The notes under the pieces: generated by a model | Seen by the model: the letters and a program-made list of their open reading frames with translations, nothing else | Told to the model about the DNA's origin: nothing | The model's database searches: none | Assembly: GCF_020982545.1 (NCBI RefSeq) | Contig: NZ_JAJKLK010000022.1 | Span: forward strand, 248,001-312,000 | Reading direction: 5' to 3' | DNA: 64,000 nucleotides | Source: Streptomyces sp. MNU76 | GTDB taxonomy: Bacteria > Actinomycetota > Actinomycetes > Streptomycetales > Streptomycetaceae | Part shown: in pieces, positions 54,117-63,618 of the stretch | Numbering within the stretch: the first letter of the stretch is position 1 | Layout of the letters: every line of letters begins with the position of its first letter | Position numbers and translations under genes: made by a program

Positions 54117-54338
54117 CAGACGCCGACTCGAGTGGCCGACAAGTCCACAAAGTCGATCTCTCCCCCTGCGGAGCGGGCTGTCCGGGGTCGGCACTGTCCG
54201 AACGTGGAAGGCTGCCGCATCGAGGCAACGACAGCTCGCGATCACGCGTGCGATCATCCCGAACGCCTGGCGGGTATGCGCACGGTCGCACGGTCGCCCC
54301 CCCGGTTCCGCCCTCAAGACGCGCAAAAGGGTGCCTAC

Positions 54339-54911
54339 ATGATGAAAGCGAGTTTTAAGGTCCATGCCGGTCTGGCCCTGGCTTTGGGTGCCTTATCACT
54401 GCTGGCCTCCGCTGTCACGCTTCTGCCCGGGGAGTCGGTACTCAAGGGTGGTGGACTGCTGCTGGCGATCGAGTTCGCCCTGCTTTTTCCGCTCTTTCTC
54501 GCCACACTCGTACGCGGAATAGCCCTGGAAGCCGGCGGCGTGCGGCTACGGAACGAGCTGCCGTGGCGTGCCCTGCGCTGCCTGCCCATCGCCGTGCGGT
54601 GCGTCCTCGTAGTGATCTTCTCCACGGGGGTCGCACTCACCGCCAGCAGCATGCTCGCCGGGACGTCACAGCAGGCAGGGGAAGCCAAGGGTGGTCGGTA
54701 CTACGCGATCCAGGTCGACAGCCCGACGCGCGAGCGCGTTGAAGTGTCGAAGCGCGAGTACGACGACTTGCTGAAGAAGGATCGACGGGCAATGCACGCG
54801 ATCACCAGCATGCTTGCCACGGGGGCCGCAACAATGACTTTGATCATCGGGCAGCTCCATCCGACCACAGGCCACTACCTGCCGTCTCCCCGACTGGACA
54901 TGCCCGCATGA
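54339..54911 (+). CDS. Membrane protein with a TTA codon
   Basis: A 190-residue protein with four to five membrane helices (HAGLALALGALSLLASAVTLL, GGGLLLAIEFALLFPLFLATLV, AVRCVLVVIFSTGVALTASSML and, near the C terminus, ITSMLATGAATMTLIIGQL) and a charged loop (DSPTRERVEVSKREYDDLLKKDRRA). ATG 54339 follows AAAAGGG; it is followed by a second ATG. The leucine at codon 19 is TTA (54393-54395), which makes translation dependent on the developmental tRNA BldA. No family is recognised. Confidence 0.7.
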   Translation: MMKASFKVHAGLALALGALSLLASAVTLLPGESVLKGGGLLLAIEFALLFPLFLATLVRGIALEAGGVRLRNELPWRALRCLPIAVRCVLVVIFSTGVALTASSMLAGTSQQAGEAKGGRYYAIQVDSPTRERVEVSKREYDDLLKKDRRAMHAITSMLATGAATMTLIIGQLHPTTGHYLPSPRLDMPA

Positions 54912-54949
54912 GGAATCCGGCAGCATGCCCAGGTCCACACCGGCCCACT

Positions 54950-55500
54950 GGCGCCCGGAGCCGCTCCAGCCCTCCCGGGGCTTGCTGCGCCCGCCGGTCA
55001 ACTCCCCCGCTGTCCGGCGAAGCACGAGTCCACCGCGCCGGTTCATCGCCGCCGCCTTCAATGACGGTGAACAGCCGGTCGTAGAAGCCCAGTTCGCGTT
55101 GCTCGACCTCGGCGAGCGGTCCTGCATCGGCCTGGGCGGCCTGCTGGTGGCCCGCCCGCGCATCGTCTGGCCCGCGGAGGCGTGATCGGGATCGGTGAGG
55201 GTCTGGTGGCGGGCCCAGCAGCGGGGGTGACGGGCGACGATCACGCCGCCGGGTGCCAGCGCGATGACCTCGTCGTTGTCGGTCAGCACGGTAACGGTGC
55301 GTCCGATCGCCTCGGGGTGCACGGAGTAGTCGTTGGTATCGACGCGAACATAGTGGTCACGCCCGATGCGGGTCTGCATCCGCCACCAGGCGGGCGGGTC
55401 GACGGGCGGCAGGGTGAGCATCCCGGCCCGGTCGGCCTCCCAACGTTCGGCCGGACGGGCCTGCAAGGTGCGGTGCAGGCGCCGGTTTACGCCGCCTGCC
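54950..55500 (-). pseudogene. IS21-type transposase (IstA) C-terminal remnant
   Basis: RRLHRTLQARPAERWEADRAGML, TRIGRDHYVRVDTNDYSVHPEAIGRTVTVL and VARHPRCWARHQTLTDPDHA are the C-terminal region of IS21-family IstA. The end (AEVEQRELGFYDRLFTVI) is in another frame, offset by one base near 55,140. The DDE domain and IstB are missing. It joins the ISL3 gene at about 55,495. Confidence 0.7.
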
Positions 55501-56653
55501 GGAGCCCGAAGTGCACACGCCGCGGGTGCTGGGAGTGGATGAGTTCGCCCTGCGCAAGGGACACAACTACGGCACGATCCTGGTGGACATCGACACACGT
55601 CGTCCGGTTGATCTGCTGCCCGACCGCACCACGGCCACGGTGTCCGCTTGGCTCGCCGACCACCCCGGCGTCGAGGTGATCTGCCGTGACCGCTCGACCG
55701 CATACGCCGAGGCCGGACGGCTCGGCGCCCCAGACGCGGTCCGGTGGCACATCTGGAAAAACCTCGTCGAGGCCGTCGAGAAGACGGTCATCCAGCACCG
55801 CGCCCTGCTGCGCGAGCCAGAGGAGACCAGCCTGATCCGCACCGCCGCGCCCGTGAAGACCCCGGAGCTCGCGCCGCGTCCCTCAGGCGAACCGCGACAC
55901 TCCGGCCGCCTGTCGGACCGGGTGCGCGAACAGCACGCAGCCGTCCACGCCCTGCTCGACGACGGGCTCGGCATGCGGACGATCGGCCGCCGACTCGGCC
56001 TCACCCGCAACACCGTGCGCCGCCTGGCCCGCGCGGCCACCGCAGACGAACTGCTGGTGGGACAGTGGACCGGCCGCAGCAGCATCCTCGATCCCTACAA
56101 GCCCTATCTACATCACCGGTGGGCCGAGGGCTGCACCGTCGCCCGCCGCCTGTTCGAGGAACTGCGTGAGCGCGGCTACCCCGGCGGCGAGAGCGTCGTG
56201 AAGAGGTACGTGCAGCAGCTCCGTGAAGCGTTCCCGCACGACGATCCACCTCGCAAGCACCCTTCCGTGCGAGACGTGACCAGCTGGATCACCCGCCGCC
56301 CCGACCGCCTCGACGACGACCAGGCCCGGCGACCCAAGACGATCCTCGCCCGCTGCCTCGAACTCGACCGCACCGCCGAACACATGCGTTCCTTCGCCGA
56401 GTTGATGAGCAACCGCCAAGGACAGCAACTGGACGAATGGATCGAGCGCGTCCAGGCCGATGACCTGCCCGCCCTGCACGCTTTCGTCACCGGTCTCGGC
56501 CAGGACCTCGACGCCGTCGTCGCCGGGCTCAGCCTGCCCTACAGCTCTGGCGCCGTCGAAGGCCACAACAACAAGATCAAGATGCTCAAGCGGCAGATGT
56601 TCGGCCGCGCCAACTTCGACCTGCTCCGCAAGCGAGTCCTCCTCGCAGCGTGA
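55495..56653 (+). pseudogene. ISL3-family transposase, N-terminally truncated
   Basis: The open frame (from 55,511) holds the entire catalytic domain: RVLGVDEFALRKGHNYGTILVD (first Asp), VEVICRDRSTAYAEAG (second Asp) and LPYSSGAVEGHNNKIKMLKRQMFG (Glu). A helix-turn-helix insertion (LGMRTIGRRLGLTRNTVRRLAR) lies in between as usual. The N-terminal zinc-ribbon/HTH of about 150 residues is absent; the sequence before 55,495 is IS21 debris. It might give a catalytic protein without DNA-end binding. Confidence 0.8.
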
Positions 56654-56739
56654 GGCCGTTCATGATCGCGGTCGTGGTGACCCTCCGTGGGCTCCGGCAC
56701 GGAAAGTGATCCAGAACCAGAATTCAGGCGTCGCCGAGA

Positions 56740-57160
56740 GACACCACGGCGCCGCTGGGTCTGCTGGCGGACGTAGAGCACGCGGTTTTCAAGGTCGAGG
56801 TCGGACCAGCGGAGACCGATGATCTCTCCCCGGCGCAGGCCCATGGCGATGGCAATCACGAAGGCCGCGTAGAGCGGGTCTTTGCGGGACGCGGCGAGGA
56901 AGGCGAGCGTCTCGTCCAGGCTCCAGGGCTTCAGCTCCCGGTTGTCCGTACGGGGCGGCTCGACGAGCTTGGCGACGTTGCGTGTGATCAGCTCCTCGCG
57001 ACAGGCGGAGGACAGGGCGGAACGCAGAACGCGGTGCGATTCCTTGGCTGTTGCCGCAGTGGTCTCCTTCTCCAGACGGACGAGAAAGCGCCGCACGTCG
57101 GCGACGGCGGGGGATTCGAGCCGCTTGGAGCCGAGCAGCGGCACCAGCACCGCTTGCCGC
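56740..57160 (-). pseudogene. Tyrosine integrase, central fragment
   Basis: VPLLGSKRLESPAVADVRRF, ATAKESHRVLRSALSSACREELITRNVAKLVEPP and AIAMGLRRGEIIGLRWSDLDLENRVLYV (first catalytic Arg in LRRGE) belong to a Streptomyces tyrosine integrase. The sequence ends at QQTQRRRGV; the half with HxxR and Tyr is missing. It could be the other half of the integrase remnant at 53.7 kb or a third element; the sequence alone does not decide. Confidence 0.7.
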
Positions 57161-57433
57161 ATCCACGATGCCCTCTTCGCCACCCGCGACGAGCCGTACG
57201 TCACGCTCATGGTCAACCCGGCCGCCGGGGACGGAAAGGTCCACGCGCTCTACAAGTCGTAATGGGCGAGGACATCGGCCAGAGCCAGCCATCACCGGCG
57301 TCGCCGGTCCTCACCGTCATGATCCGCGGCACCCGCTGAGCAGCCGCGACAGCACCCCCTACCCGGAGCTCCTCCGCGACGCCGATCGATCACGCTTCAT
57401 CCAGAGCAGGTTCGACTTCCCTGCCAACTCGCG

Positions 57434-57694
57434 TCATGTCACCAGACCACTCACGCATGCCCACGTTGAGACGAAACCGATGAGGGCCCCGACGATCCTG
57501 ATGACGGCCGGGCTGAACCCGGGACCAGGACTGAACGGCCCGCGACTCGTGAAGGCTTCGTAAACTCGATAAGCAGAGTCGCACATGTTGAAGGCGAGGG
57601 AGAATCCGAGAAATCCGAGGACCCCTTCCCATGCCAAATAAAGAAAGCCGACGCCCCTCTCAGAGGCAGCTACAATTACCACACTTCCTGGCAT
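57434..57694 (-). CDS. Small two-helix membrane protein, second Rhs-associated paralogue
   Basis: An 86-residue protein with two membrane helices (LAWEGVLGFLGFSLAFNM and VIRIVGALIGFVSTWACVSGLV). It is related to the protein at 58,059-58,334: both have LAFN at the end of helix 1, then Y and TS, a Gly/Pro-rich turn, and R-x-VGA-x-I opening helix 2. It lies 364 bases beyond that gene in the same orientation. The start ATG 57692-57694 has a weak ribosome binding site. Being downstream of an Rhs toxin, an immunity or orphan-immunity role is inferred. Confidence 0.55.
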   Translation of the reverse strand: MPGSVVIVAASERGVGFLYLAWEGVLGFLGFSLAFNMCDSAYRVYEAFTSRGPFSPGPGFSPAVIRIVGALIGFVSTWACVSGLVT

Positions 57695-58058
57695 CGCCTA
57701 TCCATCCGCGCGAGGTGAGTAAGAGTACAGATAGCTGTCGCGCCGCAGTCTGCATTAACGGTACGACAGGGGGCTTCTGCCAGAACCTCAGGAATTCCCA
57801 CCTTGTAACCGTTCAGTCCCGATCACGAGGGGGCCTGACTCTACCGATGACGCCACAAGGCCCCACGCGCGTTCATTTCACGAGCCTAAGGCGAAAAGAC
57901 TCCGACTGCCCAGGTATGCGTGTCCGGGCTCTGCCTGTGGAAGACGTTCGACTGGACGGGATCACACAATGCAACCAGGATTTCACCTTCGCAGGAGTCG
58001 GGGACGCCGTGCCGTGCCTCGCGCCGCAGCGAACATCCCCATGTGCGTCAACACTTGC
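57695..58058. other. Gene-free gap between the two small membrane-protein genes
   Basis: 364 bases of lower GC content. I examined both strands for a displaced toxin tip and found only short, unconvincing frames. It may hold the promoter of the 57,434 gene. Confidence 0.4.
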
Positions 58059-58334
58059 TCATGACCACCCGACTACCATCTCAACAATGATTCCGATCGC
58101 CCCAAGGGCGGCGATAACTGCTCCAACAAATCGGAGCAGTCCAGGTGTTGCACTTCCGACGAATCCAAAGGTAACTGATGACGTCAAGTCGTAGAACCGC
58201 TCAGCAGCCCCGCGAAAATTAAATGCCAGCAACAGGCCGACCACGAGAAGGACTGAACAGATGATCACGGAGGCGAGGTCGGCCTCCGACGAGGCACGTC
58301 CGGCTTGCATGAAAACCACCGCACTAACTTCCAC
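58059..58334 (-). CDS. Small two-helix membrane protein, candidate Rhs immunity protein
   Basis: A 91-residue protein starting at GTG 58332-58334 (or ATG 58308-58310). Helices are ASVIICSVLLVVGLLLAFNF and LLRFVGAVIAALGAIGIIVEMVV, separated by a loop containing RGAAERFYDLTSS and GSATPG. It is the first gene after rhs, 69 bases downstream on the same strand, the standard place for the immunity gene of a polymorphic toxin. A paralogue lies further downstream. Base composition is lower in GC than the rhs core, as is common for toxin tips and their immunity genes. Function is inferred from position and pairing. Confidence 0.6.
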   Translation of the reverse strand: MEVSAVVFMQAGRASSEADLASVIICSVLLVVGLLLAFNFRGAAERFYDLTSSVTFGFVGSATPGLLRFVGAVIAALGAIGIIVEMVVGWS

Positions 58335-58356
58335 TTCTCGCTCTTTTCGCTGCGAT

Positions 58357-58389
58357 ATCGGCGGGGGCGCAGATCACACCCCCGCCGAT
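58357..58389 (-). terminator. Hairpin between rhs and its candidate immunity gene
   Basis: A perfect 11-bp stem (58357-58367 with 58379-58389), 11-base loop, begins 14 bases after the rhs stop and ends 22 bases before the next start. It may act as an attenuator that separates toxin and immunity levels. Confidence 0.6.
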
Positions 58390-58403
58390 GATATTAGAGC
58401 TTT

Positions 58404-61400
58404 CTATCGCCAGTCCACTGTGAACAGTTTACCGACGCGCGTATTGTGGGAGGTGGTGAACCCGCCTTCTACACCGAGACCCGCCCCCAGACCTATCGTT
58501 GTCGACCCCACAGCTTCACCTCGACTGTTCTCCGCCCCAATGGCTCGCTCATGGCTGCCCGATACGGCAACACCGAACGCACCCGTTACGGTTCCGCCCC
58601 ACCCATCACCTCGAAGCTGCTCAAAATCTGTGGCGTTACTGCCCATCAGCCCGATACCGACATTCGCTCCGACCGATGGCGTTTCACTACCCTTGCGGAA
58701 TCTTACACCGTAGTCCGTCTTCCCATCCGGGCGCGTTGTGTTCACCAGGCAAACTGAGGCTGTTACTCCCGCACCGATCCCAGCAGAGCCACTGATACAG
58801 ATCCCGGTGGTATCACCAGCGAAATATGCGTCCCATATTTTTGATGTATTCCCGGTGACAGAATTCCAGCCCGTCTTGAGGGCGGCCAGAAACCCTTCCT
58901 TCTTAGGCTTGGGACCCGGGTTGGGCGGGGGCGGGGTGGTCTTCAGCCAGCCCTTGGGCGCCGGTGCCGACGGCAGCGTGATGTTGCGGCGGCCTGGGAT
59001 ACCTCCCAGGCCCGTGGGCTTCATGCCCTTCACGAGCGGGGGGCGTGTTCCGCAGCGGCAGGCTCGGGTCGGGCCGTCGCCACTGCTGGTGGTGGTCTTC
59101 TTCTTGGGCTTGTACGTGCCGTAGGTCCCGTTGCTGCCGGAGCAGTACGCGACGCCGTAGCAGCTCTCGAGTCCTGTCGGGTCGCTTTCCGTGGCCGGGT
59201 TCTGGTTGGCGTAGCTGTACCCGTTCAGGGAGTGGATCTGGTCGAGACTGAGCAAGGGGTCGATGCTGATGAACTGGCCGATGTCCGGATCGTACTGACG
59301 AGCATCCACGTGCGTGAGCCCTGTGCCGGTGTCGGTGGTCTTGCCGAGGAAGCCCTTGTCGTCGGGCCAGGCAGCTCCGGTGGTGGTGCCTCTCGGCGCG
59401 CCGAACGGGGTCGTGTAGCGCCGGGAATACTCCTGGTTCGTGGCGTCGATGGCGAGGGTCGCGGTGCCGTGGTGGTCGGTGACGAGGTAGCTCAGCTCGT
59501 TGCTGCCGCTCTCGTTGGAGCGGACGGCGACGGTCAGGCTGCCTGCGCTGTAGTGGCGTTGGGCCCAGGTGCTGCCGTTGGCCCGCAGGTGCAGTTCGGT
59601 GGATCCCAGGTACAGGACGCGCTCTCCGCTCTCGGTGGCGCGGATCAGGAGGGTGCCGTCGGGGCCGTAGAGGTAGTCGGTGGTCTTGCCGCCCTCGGTG
59701 AGGGTGGCAAGCCTGCCCTCGTCGGACCAGTCGAGGTCCTGGGGGGCGGCACCGTCGGGCCGGCTGGTGGTGTTGCCGGTGCTGTCGAACTCGTAGGAGC
59801 GGTCGGGATCGGCGCAGTCGGCCTCGGTGCTGGTTCCGGTCAGGGTGTGGGGCTGGTCCGTCTTCTCGTAGCAGTAGGTCGTGGTGGTGTTCGAGGTGCT
59901 GGTGTGCTTGGTCTCCGTGGTGCGCTGACCGGCATCGTTGTAGCTGTAGCTGGTCCAGTAGGCGGACCGACCGCCCAGAGCGGTCGCGCTGCGCGGTTCG
60001 GAGCACTTCTGTGAGGCGGGTGTCCATGCTTCGGTCAGGCGGCGGTGGCCGTCGTAGGCGAAGCACTGGGTCTCGGCCGACGCGGTGCCGCCGAGGGTGC
60101 TGGTGTCGGCGATGGAGGTGATGTTGCCGGCCTGGTCGTAGGTGTAGCCGAGTGCCTGGAGCTTGTAGGGGTGGGTCTGGTCCGTGACGTGGCTGCCCAG
60201 GAGGCGTCCGGTGCCCTCCTCCCAGGTGTTGGTGACGTACGCCTTCTTGTGCTCCTCGGTGTTCGCGGTGCCGAGAACGAGCTGCTGGGCCTGGCCGAGG
60301 GCCGAGTAGTCGACGTCGAGGAGGTAGCCCGTGCTGCCGCCGATGGACGTGACCTGTCCGAGGCCGGTGTAGCCGTAGTCGACGATCTCCGAGGGCAGGC
60401 CACCGACGGCCGGCTCCTTGGAGCTCTGCAGCGTGCCGTCGATGTTGTAGCGGTTCTCGAACGCGAGGGTGGCCGGTGCGCCCGCCTCGACGAGCGGGTC
60501 GGAGGCCGGCAGGGACAGCTCCGTGGCGGTGGGCCGGGACAGGCTGTCGTAGGCGGTGACGGTCCTCGTGTACGCCTTGCCGGTCTTGCCGCCGACGTAG
60601 CGGGTGCTCGCGTCCGGCAGGCCCTTGAGCAGGGAGTCGTAGGTGAGGGCGGTCAGTTGGTTCGCGTCGGTCTTCGAGCCGGTCCAGGTGCCGGTGACGC
60701 GGCCGATCGTGTCATAGCCCGAGAGGACGGTACGGCCGAAGGAGTCGGTGGTCTTCGTGAGCCGGTCGAGGCTGTCGTACCCCAGCTCGGTCAGGCCCTT
60801 GTCCGGGTCGTCGGCGCTTGTCTTGCGGCCGAACAAGTCGTAGACGTACGTCCACTTGGCACCGTCGGGGCCGGTGACCTGGGACTGCTTGTCGTCCAGG
60901 GTGAGCTGGAGCTTGGTGGAGGTGTACGAGGCCGTACCGTGCCGCCGCCGAACTGCGGGTCGGCCGGGCTGGTGCCCGCGTACTGCCGGGTCTCGACGGT
61001 CCGGCCGCGGGCGTCGGTGATGGTACGGGTGGCCGAGCCGCCCTGGACGGCGGTGGTGGCGGTGGAGTCACCGGTGTGGGTCGTGGTGGTCGACCACTTC
61101 TTCACCCCGTACGAGTAGAGGGTGCTGGTCGTGATCCGCTCCGCGCCGTCGTACACCGTCTCGGTCTGGGTGGGTGCCTCGCCGTACTCCTCCCGCGTGT
61201 AGGTGCCGTTCGGAGTCGCCGTGCTGTCGAAGATGTCCTCGTACGTCTCGTAGGGCAGGCCGCGGGTGTCGTAGCGGGTGTCGGTGAGTACCCGGCCGCC
61301 GAGTGGGGTCGGGGTCTGGGTCTGCAGTGGGCGCATCATCGAGTCGTACAGCTCGTAGCTGGTGTTGTACGTCTCGCCGTCCTTCTTCAGGGTCGAGGTG

Positions 61401-61615
61401 GACACCCAGGACGGTTCGGTGCTGCTGATCCGGTAGGCGAAGGTGGTGTTGGCGCTGCAGCCGGCCGCCTTGTTGCGGTTGGGCAGCCAGACCGCGGTCA
61501 GCCGGCCCAGGGCGTCGTAGGTCGACTCGGTCTTCTTCAGGTTCGCGTCGTACACGCGCAGGGCCTGGCCGTGCCGGGGGTCCAGGAAGCTGGTGACCTT
61601 GTGACCCAGGGGATT
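58404..61615 (-). pseudogene. Rhs-repeat polymorphic toxin, 5'-truncated, with Gly-rich C-terminal tip
   Basis: YD/RHS repeats run from HKVTSFLDPRHGQALRVYDANLKKTESTYDALGRLTAVW through many YDxxGRxT units to the core end HVDARQYDPDIGQFISIDPLLS...GYSYANQNPATESDPTG. The variable tip (about 255 residues) has a Cys-rich/Pro-rich hinge and a Gly/Ser/Ala-rich beta-like domain (GICISGSAGIGAGVTASVCL, SVGANVGIGLMGSNATDFEQL, GSTTIGLGAGLGVEGGFTTS). No known nuclease motif is seen. One base is missing in the core: adding a C at 60937-60938 (plus strand) joins both frames to about 1,070 residues. The 5' end is lost at about 61,615, where the gene is joined out of frame to a GH62 fragment, so no secretion signal remains. 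Confidence 0.8.
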
Positions 61616-62515
61616 GCGCCTTGCCCGCGAAGGGGTTGCTCTCGGTGCCGGCCTGCTCGGTCCACGTACCGTTCAGGCTGGTGGCGGTGAACGAGCGGAA
61701 GTAGCGCCCGTTCGCGCCCTTCGCTTCAACGATCATGAGGTACTGGTTCTGGCCCTGGACCTTGTAGACCTCCGGGGCCTCGAACAGGCGGTCCTCGGTG
61801 TCGCTCATGACCGTCGTGTACGACGAGCCGAAGCTGCTCGGGAAGTTCCCGAGCGGCATGGTCGACTTGAAGATGCTGCCCTTGTCATTGGCGAAGAACA
61901 GGTACATGTTCTGGTCGTCGGCGATCAGGGTCGGGTCGATCGGGCCGCCTACGGGGAGGTCGCCGGTGAACAGCTGCTGCGGCGCGGACCAGCTGGCGGG
62001 GTTGGTCGGGTCGGTGGACGTGCGGTAGGTGAATTTCCAGCCGGTGTCCCACCCGTTCGCGGCCATCACCCAGATGTTCTTGGTCGCCAAGTAGAACAGC
62101 GTGGGCGCAATGGGGGCCCCGCTCACTGCGGTCTGGGGGGCCGTCGCCATGTCCGACCAGTTGGTGAAGGGACGGAACCCCGTCGCGCGCCACCCGGATT
62201 CGCTCGCGGTGGTCGCGTAGACCAGGTTCTGGCCGTTGTACTTCACGGCGGTGAAGTCCTTCAACGAGGCCGACCCGTTCGCCGGCTCCGCCAGCGGACC
62301 GGTCGAGGTCCACCGGTATGTCGACGGAAGAGCACACATGTTCGCCGCCCCGGACAGGCCGGTCCACTTCTGGTTGTTCCCGCCGGTGCAGTTCCAGAGC
62401 TGCACTGCCGTGCCGTTGGCCGTGGCGCCGCCGCTGACGTCCAGGCACAGCCCGGAGTGCACGCCGACGATCGTGCCGTCGGAGTTCACCCGCCACTGCT
62501 GGTTCGCACCGCCGG
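61616..62515 (-). pseudogene. GH62 alpha-L-arabinofuranosidase, truncated at both ends
   Basis: A ricin-type repeat (LCLDVSGGATANGTAVQLWNCTGGNNQKW) leads into the GH62 domain: CALPSTYRWTSTGPLAEP, PTLFYLATKNIWVMAANGW, PTLIADDQNMYLFFANDKG and FEAPEVYKVQGQNQYLMIVEAKG. It ends at ESNPFAGKA, about 40 residues short of the C terminus, where the rhs fragment begins. Upstream, homology stops at about 62,515; the frame continues to 63,071 through unassigned sequence. It is clearly related to, but not identical with, the copy at 32.9-34.3 kb and lies in the same orientation. Confidence 0.8.
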
Positions 62516-62522
62516 TTCGCGG

Positions 62523-62721
62523 AATCCTGTCAGCATCGACCGGCATGTGTTCGAGAACCTTGCCCGGATCGCCGAGCGTGGAGTCGATACCTACGACAGG
62601 CGCCAACTCGACTTGAGCATCGAGGTCTTCCTGCACGGCACCGAGGCTCTCCTCATGCACACCCGTGCCGCTGCCGGACCGGCGGACGGTCGAGGTGCCC
62701 GGCGCAACGTCGTGAACTGAC
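62523..62721 (+). pseudogene. C-terminal fragment, TetR-regulator-like
   Basis: A 65-codon plus-strand tail ends at TGA 62719-62721. DRHVFENLARIAERGVDTYDRRQLDLSIEVFLHGTEALL resembles the last helices of TetR-type regulators (pieces ENLARIAERGVDTYDRRQLD). No start or DNA-binding domain is present. Low confidence. Confidence 0.35.
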
Positions 62722-63618
62722 GAGCCTCGTCGCGTGCTCAGCAGGGTCCCCACGATGCACAGTGCCCACTGGGTGCTCAGGTCGGGTCCCTGGCCTGGAT
62801 CGCGCGGCGATCCGGCGGTGCCGTCGGCATGGGTCGGTCCGGCGCCGCGGAAGCCGACCTTCGCACCGCTGCGTGTGCCGTCGACGGTGAGACCACGGCC
62901 GAGGTCGAGGTTGCGGCCGGCCGTGGCATCGTCCCCTTCCGGGGGTGATGACGTCGGAGTCGCCCAGTCCGGCGCACTGAAGTCGACGGCCGCCATCCAG
63001 GGCACGGGGATGATGACCCGTCCCCCGGTGCTGAATCCCGGGTGGAAGGTGCGGCGCCGGACACCCTGCACGCGGTAGGCGCCCAGGGCGTGACCTCCAG
63101 GGTTCCGCGGCGAACGCCTTCCGGATCGGACTCACCGTCACGGACGCGCCGTCCGGCCGGAATCACCCTTCGGCGGCCTGTGGTGCGTACACCGGTCGGA
63201 CGCAGGGCAGAGCAGAGCGGTCGCTCGCGGCGCAAGCAAGGCGGATATCCGGCAACGGCGGCGGCCTGGCGAAGCGGCCCGCAACCGCCGTCCGGGATCG
63301 CCCGGTTCGTCAGGTTCATCGGATTCACAGGACATGGGATTCGCAGGACATGGGACTCGCTGGGCTCTCCGATTCGCCGAGGGACGCAAGAACGATCTTC
63401 CTGGTACGACGCGTGTCGGGACAAAGTCCTTTCGGGATCCGGGATCCCGAGCATTTCCCCTACGCCGAGCGCTCGCCGAGAACAGCGGACTCATTCATCG
63501 GATGTGACGGTGAACTGGATTCCGTGACGGCTGAGGTGGCACCATCAGGGTCGCGGGACCCGCAAGTCGGAGTCCGTGAGCGACGGCCCACAACTGCAGC
63601 TCCTCGAAGGACGTGCCC
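62722..63618. other. Unassigned stretch, no recognised gene
   Basis: About 900 bases. On the minus strand 62,722-63,071 has coding-like third-position GC (GRNLDLGRGLTVDGTRSGAK is typical), but it has no family I recognise and is fused in frame to the GH62 remnant. The part 63,072-63,618 shows nothing but scattered shadow frames and presumably the promoter of the last gene. Confidence 0.35.

Noticed and set aside
57631..58194. A 187-codon plus-strand frame across the gap between the small membrane genes
   Set aside because: Mixed amino-acid content without domain or ribosome binding site; it overlaps both better-supported membrane-protein genes.
58438..60014. Plus-strand frames opposite rhs as separate genes
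   Set aside because: Antisense shadows; Gly/Val-rich without motifs, opposite an unmistakable YD-repeat protein.
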